From contig JABIHA010000130.1 in assembly GCA_018649885.1 (NCBI GenBank), forward strand, positions 1 to 39,214: a stretch of DNA of 39,214 nucleotides, given 5' to 3'. Each line of letters starts with the position of its first letter. Within the stretch, counting starts at the first letter, position 1. Made by a program: the position numbers and the translations under genes. The notes under the pieces were generated by a model that did no database searches, was not told where the DNA came from, and saw nothing but the letters and a program-made list of their open reading frames with translations. Shown here one piece after another: positions 25,031 to 33,205 of this stretch. Source of the stretch: Bacteriovoracaceae bacterium (GTDB lineage Bacteria; Bdellovibrionota; Bacteriovoracia; Bacteriovoracales; Bacteriovoracaceae).

Positions 25031-25232
25031 TTAGTCCGGTTTGCAAGGAGTCGCCTTTCATTTAGTTGGGCCACGGGATCGTCAATGACTAGGCTTCTTC
25101 TTATGGCCCTTTTAAGTTCTTTTAAGCTTCTGCACGTATCCATAGCTGGCGCGCTAGGGATATAAAAATGAAATTTAATAAGACCAGTACAAAACTAATC
25201 TGTGTGTAAATGGTCTTTCTTTTCATGATATT
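25031..25232. other. Gene-free spacer
   Basis: About 200 bases with no ORF carrying a start signal and no convincing hairpin. Confidence 0.4.
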
Positions 25233-25433
25233 TTACTGCTTTTGTAAAAATGTTTTCTTAGACCTATGAATATTAATGTTGATTTCCGAGTGGGGGTGAA
25301 TATTTTCTATGGTGTTATTTAATAATGTTGTTCCAAGTTGTGTATATTCAGAGTTTGATAGAGAAGATATGACTGACTGATGAAATACTAGAGCTAAAAT
25401 TAATCCCAAGAAAGTAGAAATTCTTCGCGGCAT
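25233..25433 (-). CDS. Possible small exported peptide overlapping the GST gene
   Basis: 66 codons beginning MPRRISTFLGLILALVFHQS, which looks like a signal peptide or one membrane helix. It overlaps the last 34 bases of the GST-like gene in another frame, which would allow coupled translation, but its own ribosome site is weak. It may be chance. Confidence 0.35.
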   Translation of the reverse strand: MPRRISTFLGLILALVFHQSVISSLSNSEYTQLGTTLLNNTIENIHPHSEININIHRSKKTFLQKQ

Positions 25434-26053
25434 TCTAACCACAATGGATACTTACGCATGGCTTTGGTAAATAGCAGACTTTGCAACATACTTTCTAACC
25501 ATCTGGATAAATGAGGGTGGGCAGCACTTCGAAACCACTTTTTATCCACATTCACAAATTGCCTCACAAACGGCAAAATCGCTAAGTCAGCTAAACTTAG
25601 CTTACTTCCCATGATAAATTCTTGTTTCTGTAGAGACGACTCTAACTTTTGAATGAATTTTTCACACTGACTACGGAGTTCAATTTCCTGGGGCTGGTGA
25701 TAACGTTTAGCATGCTTATAAGCGCTGAGCTTCGTACGAAACTCATGATCACAAATACTGATCAAATTCAACATCTGTGGATAAATTTCTGGTTTTCCAA
25801 TATATAGCAGATCTGTTGGATCATTTTTTTGTAGTGCCCAGATCATAATATCTAAGCTTTCATCAATTATGCTTCCATCCTCAAACAATAAAACTGGAAC
25901 TGTCGCCTTGGGAGAAATCTTGAGTAGCTCTTCGGGTTTATCCTTAGTCACAACTGCACGAAGTAAAACACTTTGCCTCGCCATTAATAAGGCCATTCTA
26001 GCTCGCATGGCATAGGGACAATGTTGCAATGAATATAAAATAGGGACTGACAT
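25400..26053 (-). CDS. Glutathione S-transferase-fold protein (glutaredoxin-2-like)
   Basis: 217 residues from ATG 26053 (26062 is a second possible start; neither has a good ribosome site). The N-terminal thioredoxin domain has PILYSLQHCPYAMRARMALL, SPKATVPVLLFEDG with the cis-proline, and ESLDIM. The C-terminal part is the all-helical GST domain (SLADLAILPFVRQF, HPHLSRWLESML). CPYA in place of CPYC makes a one-cysteine active site, as in glutathione-dependent reductases/transferases. Substrate unknown. Confidence 0.8.
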   Translation of the reverse strand: MSVPILYSLQHCPYAMRARMALLMARQSVLLRAVVTKDKPEELLKISPKATVPVLLFEDGSIIDESLDIMIWALQKNDPTDLLYIGKPEIYPQMLNLISICDHEFRTKLSAYKHAKRYHQPQEIELRSQCEKFIQKLESSLQKQEFIMGSKLSLADLAILPFVRQFVNVDKKWFRSAAHPHLSRWLESMLQSLLFTKAMRKYPLWLECREEFLLSWD

Positions 26054-26316
26054 GTTCAGCATTATACACGAAAGTTAATCATTTCTTAGATAAAAGAGTA
26101 TGTGTGAACAATGACATCTTAAAGCGATTGGTGTGCTTTACTTGAGCTCTTGCGTGAATAAAATAACAATAGGCGCCAGCTAATTTGAAGGTTAGTTTAT
26201 AACACATTCAGCATAAGAAATTAGGTATATATGCGCACAAGTATTTTTAAAATGGTGAATTTGAGTTTTTTAAGCTAGATTATTTTACAAAAATACCAAT
26301 TAAAAAATGGATTAAT
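26054..26316. other. Gene-free spacer
   Basis: About 260 A+T-rich bases holding the promoters of the diverging GST and exonuclease genes. No clear promoter pair, hairpin or ORF. Confidence 0.4.
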
Positions 26317-27192
26317 ATGAAAAAGTTTTTTATTGATAAAATATACAATGAAGACCAAAGCGTAACCATAAGTGAATTTACAGGACTCGCTGCTGAATTA
26401 TTTAATTCAGAAGTCGAGATAACAGCTGATATGGGGATTTGCTCTATACTTGATACAGAAACAACCGGCCTTGATCACAATAGTGATGAAATTATTGAGA
26501 TAGCAATTAGAAAATGGGTTTATCATAAGAGAGATCATTATCTAGTTAAGCCAGTGGAAGAGTACTCTGAACTTAATGAGCCGGTAAATAATGAAATATC
26601 TGATCTTATAACGGAGCTAACAGGAATAACCAAAGAGGATGTAAAAGGTAAGAAAATTGATTGGGAAATTGTTTCTAAATTTATTGGAGAGTCAGATTTT
26701 GTATTAGCTCATAATGCTGGGTTTGATAGACCTATGATTGAAGCCGTGCCTCAAGTGAGTGAGATATCTGCTTCAAAGATTTGGACATGCTCTTTCAAGC
26801 AGGTTGATTGGGCAAGAATGGGATTTTTATCATCAAAGCAAGAATTACTTAGCATCTTTCATGGCTTTCATTATTCAGGACATAGAGCACTTACAGATAT
26901 TGATGCTCTTGCGAATATTTTATTACAAGGCGATTATTTAAAAGAAATTTTATCAAATGCAAAAATAAAGCAAGTAAAAGTTGATTGTGTTAAAGCTCCA
27001 TTTGAGTCAAAGGATTTACTGAAAAGCAGCGGATTTTCATGGGATGCATCAAGTAAGTTTTGGACTAGGCTAGTTTCTGAGTCCGAACTTGATGAGATGA
27101 AGAGCTTCTTAACTGATGAAATATATCCTGCAGGACGAATGAAAGCTGTGTTCACCCGCATAGACATAAGAGATCGTTTCAAAGCGTTTTAA
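26317..27192 (+). CDS. DnaQ-type 3'-5' exonuclease with C-terminal extension
   Basis: 291 residues. The DEDDh exonuclease core is complete: Exo I 'ILDTETTGLD' (Asp46, Glu48), Exo II around HNAGFDRPMIE, and Exo III HRALTDIDALA. The last 80 residues (QVKVDCVKAPFESKDLLKSS, then FSWDASSKFWTRLV) form a separate small domain that follows such exonucleases in some bacteria. It would degrade single-stranded DNA or RNA ends in repair or proofreading-like roles. Not the replicative epsilon subunit, which is shorter. A short stem CAAAGCG/CGCTTTG covers its stop codon. Confidence 0.8.
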   Translation: MKKFFIDKIYNEDQSVTISEFTGLAAELFNSEVEITADMGICSILDTETTGLDHNSDEIIEIAIRKWVYHKRDHYLVKPVEEYSELNEPVNNEISDLITELTGITKEDVKGKKIDWEIVSKFIGESDFVLAHNAGFDRPMIEAVPQVSEISASKIWTCSFKQVDWARMGFLSSKQELLSIFHGFHYSGHRALTDIDALANILLQGDYLKEILSNAKIKQVKVDCVKAPFESKDLLKSSGFSWDASSKFWTRLVSESELDEMKSFLTDEIYPAGRMKAVFTRIDIRDRFKAF

Positions 27193-27249
27193 CCGCTTTG
27201 AAGATCCTACTTCTCAAGCTAAATTAGGTTGAGGCTTGAAAATGGGAGG

Positions 27250-27302
27250 GTGATATCTTTTCTGAGCACAGCAGTTAAAGACATGCTGACAAAAGATACC
27301 AC
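27250..27302. repeat. Long imperfect inverted repeat between convergent genes
   Basis: GTG-A-TATCTTTT pairs with AAAAGATA-C-CAC across 53 bases, with CAGCA/TGCTG pairing inside. It may serve as a two-way terminator for the exonuclease gene and the converging 27327-27737 gene, or be a miniature element. No long T run. Confidence 0.4.
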
Positions 27303-27326
27303 TCAATACAGGTCTTTTTATTCACC

Positions 27327-27737
27327 TTATTCCATTTGAGAATCAGAGGTTTGATAATTATGCGTCCAACTTTGGTCTAATGTGCATTCAATACCTAGGT
27401 AACCACACAATTTAACACTCGAATAATTGGTCGAAACTCTAACGATATCTTCATTTTGGGTTATAGTTAATTCATATGATGAAGAATCGCTGTGTATCTT
27501 GTTTAAAAATTCAGCGACATCTCGGAGATCAGCTTTCTCTAATTGAAAAAACGAAAGTTCTTGATCATCATCAAGTCTTACTTTAAGGCCACACTCAGAC
27601 TCTTTGTCACAATCATATTCAATAGAGTCTATTTCTCCAACTTCATTTCCACTTTCATTGAGATAAATTCCTTTAGATATTGCGACAGATGAGGCTAATA
27701 AATTTAATGTAAATACCACTAATAATGTTTTTTTCAT
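27327..27737 (-). CDS. Small exported protein, unknown function
   Basis: 136 residues. GGAG 6-7 nt before the ATG fixes the start. The signal peptide is MKKTLLVVFTLNLLASSVA. The mature protein is acidic (GEIDSIEYDCDKESECG, LRVRLDDD-like stretch) with four cysteines in two pairs (CDKESEC and CGYLGIEC), which suggests two disulfides. No known family. Confidence 0.6.
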   Translation of the reverse strand: MKKTLLVVFTLNLLASSVAISKGIYLNESGNEVGEIDSIEYDCDKESECGLKVRLDDDQELSFFQLEKADLRDVAEFLNKIHSDSSSYELTITQNEDIVRVSTNYSSVKLCGYLGIECTLDQSWTHNYQTSDSQME

Positions 27738-27923
27738 AATTTCTCCATGGATACATTAAAACAAAAAAATGATTCTAATTCCTGGGATAAATTTGGGAAG
27801 GTGCGCGAAAAGAACTATACTTACAACTTTGGGTAAATGATTTTTATTTAAAAGTATAAATTATTTTCGTGATTTTAGTAATATACTAATGCATGAAGTA
27901 TGGGAAGGTATCTTTAATGCATG

Positions 27924-27976
<53 letters not shown>

Positions 27977-28001
27977 GTTAGACAATTGTTAAAAGATTTA
28001 A

Positions 28002-28790
28002 ATGAAAAACCTAGGGAATTTAGAGAAATATCACCTTGAAGTCACCAAAATTTACCTAAATTCTGGTAAGCCGCTTAATAGAGAGCGAGAAAAATATCTA
28101 CAAGAAAATAACTACAAAACTAAGTACCGCTTATACAATTTAGATGAAAAAAAATTTTCAAAATCAATTGGGAGTGGGTATTCGTTTTCAGACTATGATT
28201 TTAAAGATCAAGCAAGGATTTGGTCTTATATTTTTAAGAAAACGCAGTATATGGGAATAGGTCATTTGGCCATTTCACATTTTAAAAAGTTCCAAGCAAA
28301 GAAAACACATTCATTGTACCAATATTGGCCACTGCTCAAGACTTGGGCGGCTTCCATTGAAAATTGGGCCCATGCCGATATGTTGGCCTCAATATATTGT
28401 GATATTTTAAGTGAAGCACCAGATAAGGTTTACCCTGAATTTAAAAAATGGTCTAAACAAAGATCTCCCTGGAAAAATAGAATGGCCATTGTGAGCCTGC
28501 TTTATTATTACAATCCAAAGAGGGTGCTATTAAAGTTTGAAGACATCATCGCACTCGTCCTGCCTCATTTGAAAAATAATCATTACTACCTACAAAAGGC
28601 AATAGGGTGGAATTTAAGAGAGCTATCACGTGCCTATCCTAAAGAGTATTGGAAATTTTTAAATAAGAATTTACTAGATTTAAGCCCGGTTGCATTTTCA
28701 ACAGCAACAGAGAAAGTTTCTAAGGACAAAAAAGTGCCTTTGAAATTAAAGAGAAAAGAAGCTAGGAAATTAAATCGAGGACGCGCTTAA
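28002..28790 (+). CDS. DNA alkylation repair protein (AlkD-like HEAT-repeat fold)
   Basis: 262 residues. All-helical, with family phrases FKDQARIWSYIFKK, MGIGHLAISHFKKF, WAHADMLASIYCDI, SPWKNRMAIVSLLYYY and HYYLQKAIGWNLRELSRAYP. AlkD-type proteins wrap around DNA and remove alkylated purines. The usual catalytic Asp and aromatic residues lie in the helix 'NWAHADMLAS' region; whether all are in place cannot be settled by eye. The basic C-terminus (KLKRKEARKLNRGRA) fits DNA binding. The ribosome site is weak. Its stop abuts the next ATG (TAAATG), so it is translated with the radical SAM gene. Confidence 0.75.
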   Translation: MKNLGNLEKYHLEVTKIYLNSGKPLNREREKYLQENNYKTKYRLYNLDEKKFSKSIGSGYSFSDYDFKDQARIWSYIFKKTQYMGIGHLAISHFKKFQAKKTHSLYQYWPLLKTWAASIENWAHADMLASIYCDILSEAPDKVYPEFKKWSKQRSPWKNRMAIVSLLYYYNPKRVLLKFEDIIALVLPHLKNNHYYLQKAIGWNLRELSRAYPKEYWKFLNKNLLDLSPVAFSTATEKVSKDKKVPLKLKRKEARKLNRGRA

Positions 28791-29699
28791 ATGTACCGAG
28801 TTCCCATAGAATATGAAGGCAGGATCTATCGACCACCTTCAGAAGCTCGAAGCCTGCTAATTCAGGTTACAGTGGGCTGTAGTAACAATAAGTGCACCTA
28901 TTGTGCTATGTATGCTGACAAGGTCTATCGTGAACGCTCTATCTCAGAGATTTCGAGTGATATAAAAAAGGCCAAGTGGTATTCTGATCAAACAAATATG
29001 ACACCTCAGAAAATATTTTTGTGTGATGGAGATGCTCTTGGCAGCTCTATGGAATTACTAACACAAGTTTTAGACGAAATTGGTGAATATTTTCCTGACG
29101 TGCGAAGAATAGGCATTTACGCCACTGCTGAAAATATACTTAAGAAAACTGATGATGAATTGAAATTACTTGTCAGCAAAAAACTGTCCATCGCCTATCT
29201 GGGGATGGAGTCGGGAAATGATCAGGTTTTAAAGTTAGTAGTTAAAGGAAATACCTCCAGTGATATGGTTGATGCTGGCCAAAAAGTGAGGGCAGCGGGA
29301 TTTAAACTCTCTGTCATCGCTATGCTAGGACTGGGAGGGACAAAATTTAGTGAAGCTCACTGCACTGATACGGCGAAGGCCATCTCTAAAATGAGTCCTG
29401 AGTATTTTTCTTTTTTAACCACCACTCCTATTCCAGGCACACCTTATGCCCGCATGAGCGAGAGAGATTCGTGGCAAAAATTATCGGACAGGGAGCTGCT
29501 TTTGGAAATGCGAGATATTATTTCTCAGATCAACCCACAAAAGGGACGCATCATTTTTCGGGCAAATCACGTTTCCAATCTTCATCAACTAGCAGGGATA
29601 CTACCTCAAGATAAGCCTGTTTTACTTGCAAATTTAGACCACTGGATTTCGGAGTGTCCGAGGGACAGATTTTCACAAGCAGATCCCGATCAACTGTAA
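28791..29699 (+). CDS. Radical SAM protein
   Basis: 302 residues. VGCSNNKCTYC supplies Cys30, Cys35 and Cys38, a Cx4Cx2C variant found in a family of coproporphyrinogen-oxidase-like radical SAM proteins. It is followed by MYADKVYRERSISEI, KIFLCDGDAL, YLGMESGNDQVLKLV and PIPGTPYARM, all usual in the Elp3/MiaB-like radical SAM group. The exact reaction is not known. It is directly joined to the AlkD-like gene, a pairing that suggests a shared repair or stress function. Confidence 0.8.
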   Translation: MYRVPIEYEGRIYRPPSEARSLLIQVTVGCSNNKCTYCAMYADKVYRERSISEISSDIKKAKWYSDQTNMTPQKIFLCDGDALGSSMELLTQVLDEIGEYFPDVRRIGIYATAENILKKTDDELKLLVSKKLSIAYLGMESGNDQVLKLVVKGNTSSDMVDAGQKVRAAGFKLSVIAMLGLGGTKFSEAHCTDTAKAISKMSPEYFSFLTTTPIPGTPYARMSERDSWQKLSDRELLLEMRDIISQINPQKGRIIFRANHVSNLHQLAGILPQDKPVLLANLDHWISECPRDRFSQADPDQL

Positions 29700-29760
29700 A
29701 ATTCAGGCATCCAGCACTTAATAAAAATAAACTAATTAATGCGGGTGTTTGCACTTATAT

Positions 29761-29789
29761 GCATGCTTAATGTACCATTAAGCTCATGC
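29761..29789 (+). promoter_or_regulatory. Hairpin covering the metallophosphatase start codon
   Basis: GCAT-GCTTAATG, loop TAC, CATTAAGC-TC-ATGC: the last ATG is the start codon (29786-29788) of the next gene, which has no clear Shine-Dalgarno. The stem could lower translation, or be a terminator for the radical SAM gene. Role inferred. Confidence 0.4.
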
Positions 29790-30619
29790 TACATTTTGTA
29801 ATTGGGGATATTCACGGCTGCTTTGAGGAACTTTTGTTACTTGAGGACAAAATTCAGCGAGCAGCAGCCAGAGAGAAACGAAAGTTTACAGTAGTTTCGG
29901 TAGGGGACCTAATTGATAGAGGCCCACAGTCTAAAGAAGTTGTTCAACATTTTATGGATGGAAAAAAGCTTGGACATCATCAAGCAGTGATGGGCAATCA
30001 TGAACTTGATTTTATTAGATACCTAAGGGATGAACATTCAACTTGGTTTCAACAAAATAAACTAAGAGCTCCAAGTTATTCCAACTCACCGAGTGAATTA
30101 TATCAGTCGAGTCGCTGGGCAAAGAGTCTTACTCGGGAAGAGCATCCGGTTCTACTTAAAGCATTTTGGTTGTCCCAGGGAGGTATTGAGACCCTTCAAA
30201 GCTATGGGGTAAATCTGCGAGGGCCTTGTTATAAAAACCTATCTCCTGATCACATTAAATACCTTTCACAACTTCCCCTTTTTTATGAGGCGAAATCTTT
30301 CATTGTCACCCATGCACTACCAAAGAAAAGTGACTTTGATAGTGTTAAAAAATATTTTGAAGGTAAAGTACGACTCAATAAAGATATTAAAAAATCTTGC
30401 TACAGTATCTTTTGGAATCGGGATCACCATGGAGTAATGGGAATTGGTAGAAAGACTTTAATTTCTGGGCATACCCCATACAAAAATCCTCGTCGTGCTC
30501 TTGCGGGAAGTGTTCTTCAGATTGATACTCATTGTTTTAGCGGTGGAAAGTTAACGGCCTATTGTCCAGAGTTGAATCGCTTTTATTCGGTTAAGGCAAA
30601 AAGAAAGTACCATCTGTAA
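29786..30619 (+). CDS. Calcineurin-like metallophosphatase
   Basis: 277 residues with all metal-ligand motifs in order: GDIHGC (residues 7-12), GDLIDRGPQS, MGNHELDF, THALP and SGHTPYKNP. These bind two metal ions and hydrolyse phosphoesters; the layout is like bacterial PrpA/PrpB Ser/Thr phosphatases and ApaH-type enzymes. The substrate is not determined. The start fits the motif order, although a ribosome site is lacking and a hairpin covers the ATG. Confidence 0.82.
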   Translation: MLHFVIGDIHGCFEELLLLEDKIQRAAAREKRKFTVVSVGDLIDRGPQSKEVVQHFMDGKKLGHHQAVMGNHELDFIRYLRDEHSTWFQQNKLRAPSYSNSPSELYQSSRWAKSLTREEHPVLLKAFWLSQGGIETLQSYGVNLRGPCYKNLSPDHIKYLSQLPLFYEAKSFIVTHALPKKSDFDSVKKYFEGKVRLNKDIKKSCYSIFWNRDHHGVMGIGRKTLISGHTPYKNPRRALAGSVLQIDTHCFSGGKLTAYCPELNRFYSVKAKRKYHL

Positions 30620-30658
30620 TTGGTAATTCTAGTTGAGAATTAAAAGATAGTCGTACAA

Positions 30659-31846
30659 TTAGTTTTTTAAAGCAACGATTGCACAACTGCGAGGAGAAAT
30701 ACTTGGGTCGAAAACCTCAACGATTTCTACACAGTAATTTTTTTCTTGAAGAAAAAGGGCCCGGTCACAAAGAATATACAATTCAACTAGCTTTCCTAAG
30801 TATCTTTGAATTGCATAAAAGACAGACAAGTAATCATTGAGATTTTTATTGGCCTCACTTTCGTAAAACTGTTGAACGATCTCTTTACCCGGAGTTGCAA
30901 TTTCAGGAAAATACTTCTTTAAACAAATTTCGAGGTAATCGCTGAATTTATTCTTGTAAAGGCTGTTCCTAGCATTACTCATAGAGCAAAAGCCTAAATG
31001 GTCATAGCTTTTGAACAACCAGTGATAAAATGAGAATTTATAGTTCATAATCTTTTTTCGGTATTCATAAAACTCAACTGGCACACAATTAAAAGATTGA
31101 GTAGCGCTTGAGAGGGCCCTCTGGTTGAGGTGCAAAGAGCTGTCGCTAGCACTCGATAAATTGTAGTCATTGTCTTTGATTTTTGAGTAACAGCAGCCAA
31201 AGTTGATGATTTTTTTCATCCTATTGTCTATACAGATTCGAAACATATCGGTAGCAAAATTTCCACAAGTGTGAAGTCCAATGGCAAGCTCAGAGTTTGA
31301 AATATTTGGGCCAGCTTCATCATTTGAAACATGACAATGGGTGAAGTTAACTCGACTATTCAACTTTTTTAATTTTGAGCGACCTTTTTCAACCAGTGCT
31401 AAATCTTTTTCGAGAACAGTTACATCCATAGAAAGATGTCCCTCTAAAAAATAGGCCAGGTTGCCGACTCCGCCCCCGAAATCAACAATAGATCTTCCTC
31501 TGTCATGGTCAAGAAATGAATAGAGTTGATTTAATTCATGCTGCTTTTTAATATTTCCAAATGCTTTAACTTCATTTTGATTTTTTGCTGACCTTTTAAA
31601 TCTCGACAATTCTTCAATATCACTAGTGAGCTGAAGCCATTCACTATCTTGTAATAACGTGTGTTCCCTAAAAGCATCGAAACGAGTTAATTCGCTGCTA
31701 TTTAATTCTAGAAGAGCGTTGGTCCACTTATGATCTACTCTCTTGCCCTGAATTACATCTAAATCCGATTGAGAGAGTAGTGGTAAGTATTTATTGAGAA
31801 GAGTGGCAATCTTTTTTAATCTATCGTTTAAATCCAAATTATTCAC
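30659..31846 (-). CDS. METTL25/RRNAD1-like methyltransferase
   Basis: About 395 residues from GTG 31846 (an upstream ATG at 31903 would overlap the GST gene by 65 bases). IVDFGGGVGNLAYFLEG is SAM motif I and VLEKDLALV the post-I strand. The marks of the METTL25 group are AIGLHTCGNFATDMF and IINFGCCYSKI, known mostly in eukaryotes, where it has been linked to methyltransferase domain 32. The N-terminal and C-terminal thirds are helical. Substrate unknown. It overlaps the tail of the GST gene and is probably co-transcribed with it. Confidence 0.7.
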   Translation of the reverse strand: MNNLDLNDRLKKIATLLNKYLPLLSQSDLDVIQGKRVDHKWTNALLELNSSELTRFDAFREHTLLQDSEWLQLTSDIEELSRFKRSAKNQNEVKAFGNIKKQHELNQLYSFLDHDRGRSIVDFGGGVGNLAYFLEGHLSMDVTVLEKDLALVEKGRSKLKKLNSRVNFTHCHVSNDEAGPNISNSELAIGLHTCGNFATDMFRICIDNRMKKIINFGCCYSKIKDNDYNLSSASDSSLHLNQRALSSATQSFNCVPVEFYEYRKKIMNYKFSFYHWLFKSYDHLGFCSMSNARNSLYKNKFSDYLEICLKKYFPEIATPGKEIVQQFYESEANKNLNDYLSVFYAIQRYLGKLVELYILCDRALFLQEKNYCVEIVEVFDPSISPRSCAIVALKN

Positions 31847-32450
31847 ATAGTTTTTTATACTTTGCGAAGGCAGGACGCTCAGAAATGGCACCACGCCAAG
31901 CACTGATATTTTTATACTCTTCGAGTGAGTATCCTATGAGGTCACAAATTTCTACAACGCTTGCTGTATTTAAGTCAGCTAATGTGAAAACGCTACCAGC
32001 AAGGTATTTAGAATTACACAATGTGGTATCGATTGTGTTTAAAAGCGATGGCAATTTTGCCTTTGCTTTTTCAATGACTTCTTCACTTCTTCTTTCTTCT
32101 GGAACAAATACTAATTGTATAAATGCTTCAATCAAAGGAGGTTGAAGTTCACCAATTGACCAGATACTCCATTGGTAAGAAAGCCCTTTTTGCTCTGGAG
32201 TGGTACCAAGAAGCTCAGGCTTGTACTTTTCAGCTAGATATAGATTAATGCCCATGGACTCCCAAATGGTAAAATCACCATCTACAAGTACTGGCACTTT
32301 ACCGTTTGGATTAACTTTTAAAAATTCCTCTGATTTATGCTCATTTGCTTTAAAGTCTACAGGTTTGTTGGCATATTCTGCTCCGACCTCTTCTAATGTC
32401 CAAAAACATCTTCCAGAGCTTGATCTCGGTGAGCCGTAAATTGTTATCAT
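31839..32450 (-). CDS. Glutathione S-transferase
   Basis: 203 residues. N-terminal domain ITIYGSPRSSSGRCFWTLEE, NPNGKVPVLVDGDF with cis-proline, and WESMGINLYLAEKY (glutathione-binding Glu-Ser). C-terminal helical domain with LAGSVFTLADLNTASVVEIC. Full family length. GGAG before the ATG fixes the start. It probably conjugates glutathione to small electrophiles; substrate unknown. Confidence 0.85.
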   Translation of the reverse strand: MITIYGSPRSSSGRCFWTLEEVGAEYANKPVDFKANEHKSEEFLKVNPNGKVPVLVDGDFTIWESMGINLYLAEKYKPELLGTTPEQKGLSYQWSIWSIGELQPPLIEAFIQLVFVPEERRSEEVIEKAKAKLPSLLNTIDTTLCNSKYLAGSVFTLADLNTASVVEICDLIGYSLEEYKNISAWRGAISERPAFAKYKKLCE

Positions 32451-32520
32451 CTATTTCTCCAATGCGATAAATTTCTTATTAGTGGGGTTTCTAGGTTAAA
32501 GAGGATAAAAACTTAAACTA

Positions 32521-32537
32521 ATTATGTCCAACATAAT
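32521..32537. repeat. Perfect palindrome ATTATGT-CCA-ACATAAT
   Basis: Seven-base arms with a three-base loop, in the spacer between the GST and cold-shock genes (32451-32687). It could be a repressor or recombinase site. Nothing else in this spacer stands out besides GAGG before 32688. Confidence 0.5.
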
Positions 32538-32687
32538 CGGTGGATTTATCTTCGATTTGCCCTGCTTTTTAGGGGAATTGCTCTGTGAAATTAGATAGAT
32601 AAGTGTTTGCCGCTATCACCATATGATTTTTGTATTTATTGAAGCTTTTCTGAGGTAACTATACCAAAAGATTCCGAGGTTAATGCG

Positions 32688-33095
32688 ATGAAGATAAAAG
32701 TTGAACTTGTTAAATACGATACCGAAAAAACGAAAAAAAGAAAAAGAGCTAATCTTTTAGTCGAGGCCAAAAGTGAAGAAGCCGTAATAGAAAAATTAGA
32801 AAAAATCCACAAGGGCGATAAAGTTAAGTCTATTCATGAAATTGTTTGGGGCGAAAACCAAACTAATGAAAAAGATCAAGCTGCCATTATTACCGGAACA
32901 GTCAAATTCTTTGATGAAGAAAAAGGTTTTGGATTCATTAGCCCTGACGCCGATATGGAGGATTTATTCTTCCATGCATCTGCTTTAGGCGGCGAAACTA
33001 TTTATGATGATGACTTTGTTCAGTTTCAGGCAAGCCAAGGCCCAAAAGGAATGATTGCCATTCACATTAAATTAGCGAACCAAGACGAAAAATAG
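32688..33095 (+). CDS. Cold-shock-domain protein with N-terminal basic extension
   Basis: 135 residues. Residues 68-132 are a cold-shock domain with RNP1-like GTVKFFDEEKGFGFISP and RNP2-like DLFFHASAL, the surfaces that bind single-stranded nucleic acid. The first 66 residues are a charged extension with a Lys/Arg cluster (TEKTKKRKRANLLVEAKSEE), absent from normal 70-residue CspA proteins. It is likely an RNA-binding regulator or chaperone. GAGG precedes the ATG. Confidence 0.85.
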   Translation: MKIKVELVKYDTEKTKKRKRANLLVEAKSEEAVIEKLEKIHKGDKVKSIHEIVWGENQTNEKDQAAIITGTVKFFDEEKGFGFISPDADMEDLFFHASALGGETIYDDDFVQFQASQGPKGMIAIHIKLANQDEK

Positions 33096-33102
33096 ATTTC
33101 AA

Positions 33103-33191
33103 CACCATTTCTACTGGTGAAGCCTGTAGTGATCAACAACCCCAGGCTTTACTCCGCCGTGAATTGAAGGTTGGTAACTTCCGCCTCGGAA
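33103..33191. terminator. Cluster of three hairpins between convergent genes
   Basis: CACCA/TGGTG (33103-33119), AAGCCTG/CAGGCTT (33120-33149, followed by T) and TTCCG-CCT-CGGAA (33179-33191) lie in the 110-base gap between the cold-shock gene and the gene converging from the right. They probably end both transcripts; none has a long T run. Confidence 0.45.
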
Positions 33192-33205
33192 TAATCAGCT
33201 TGCAC

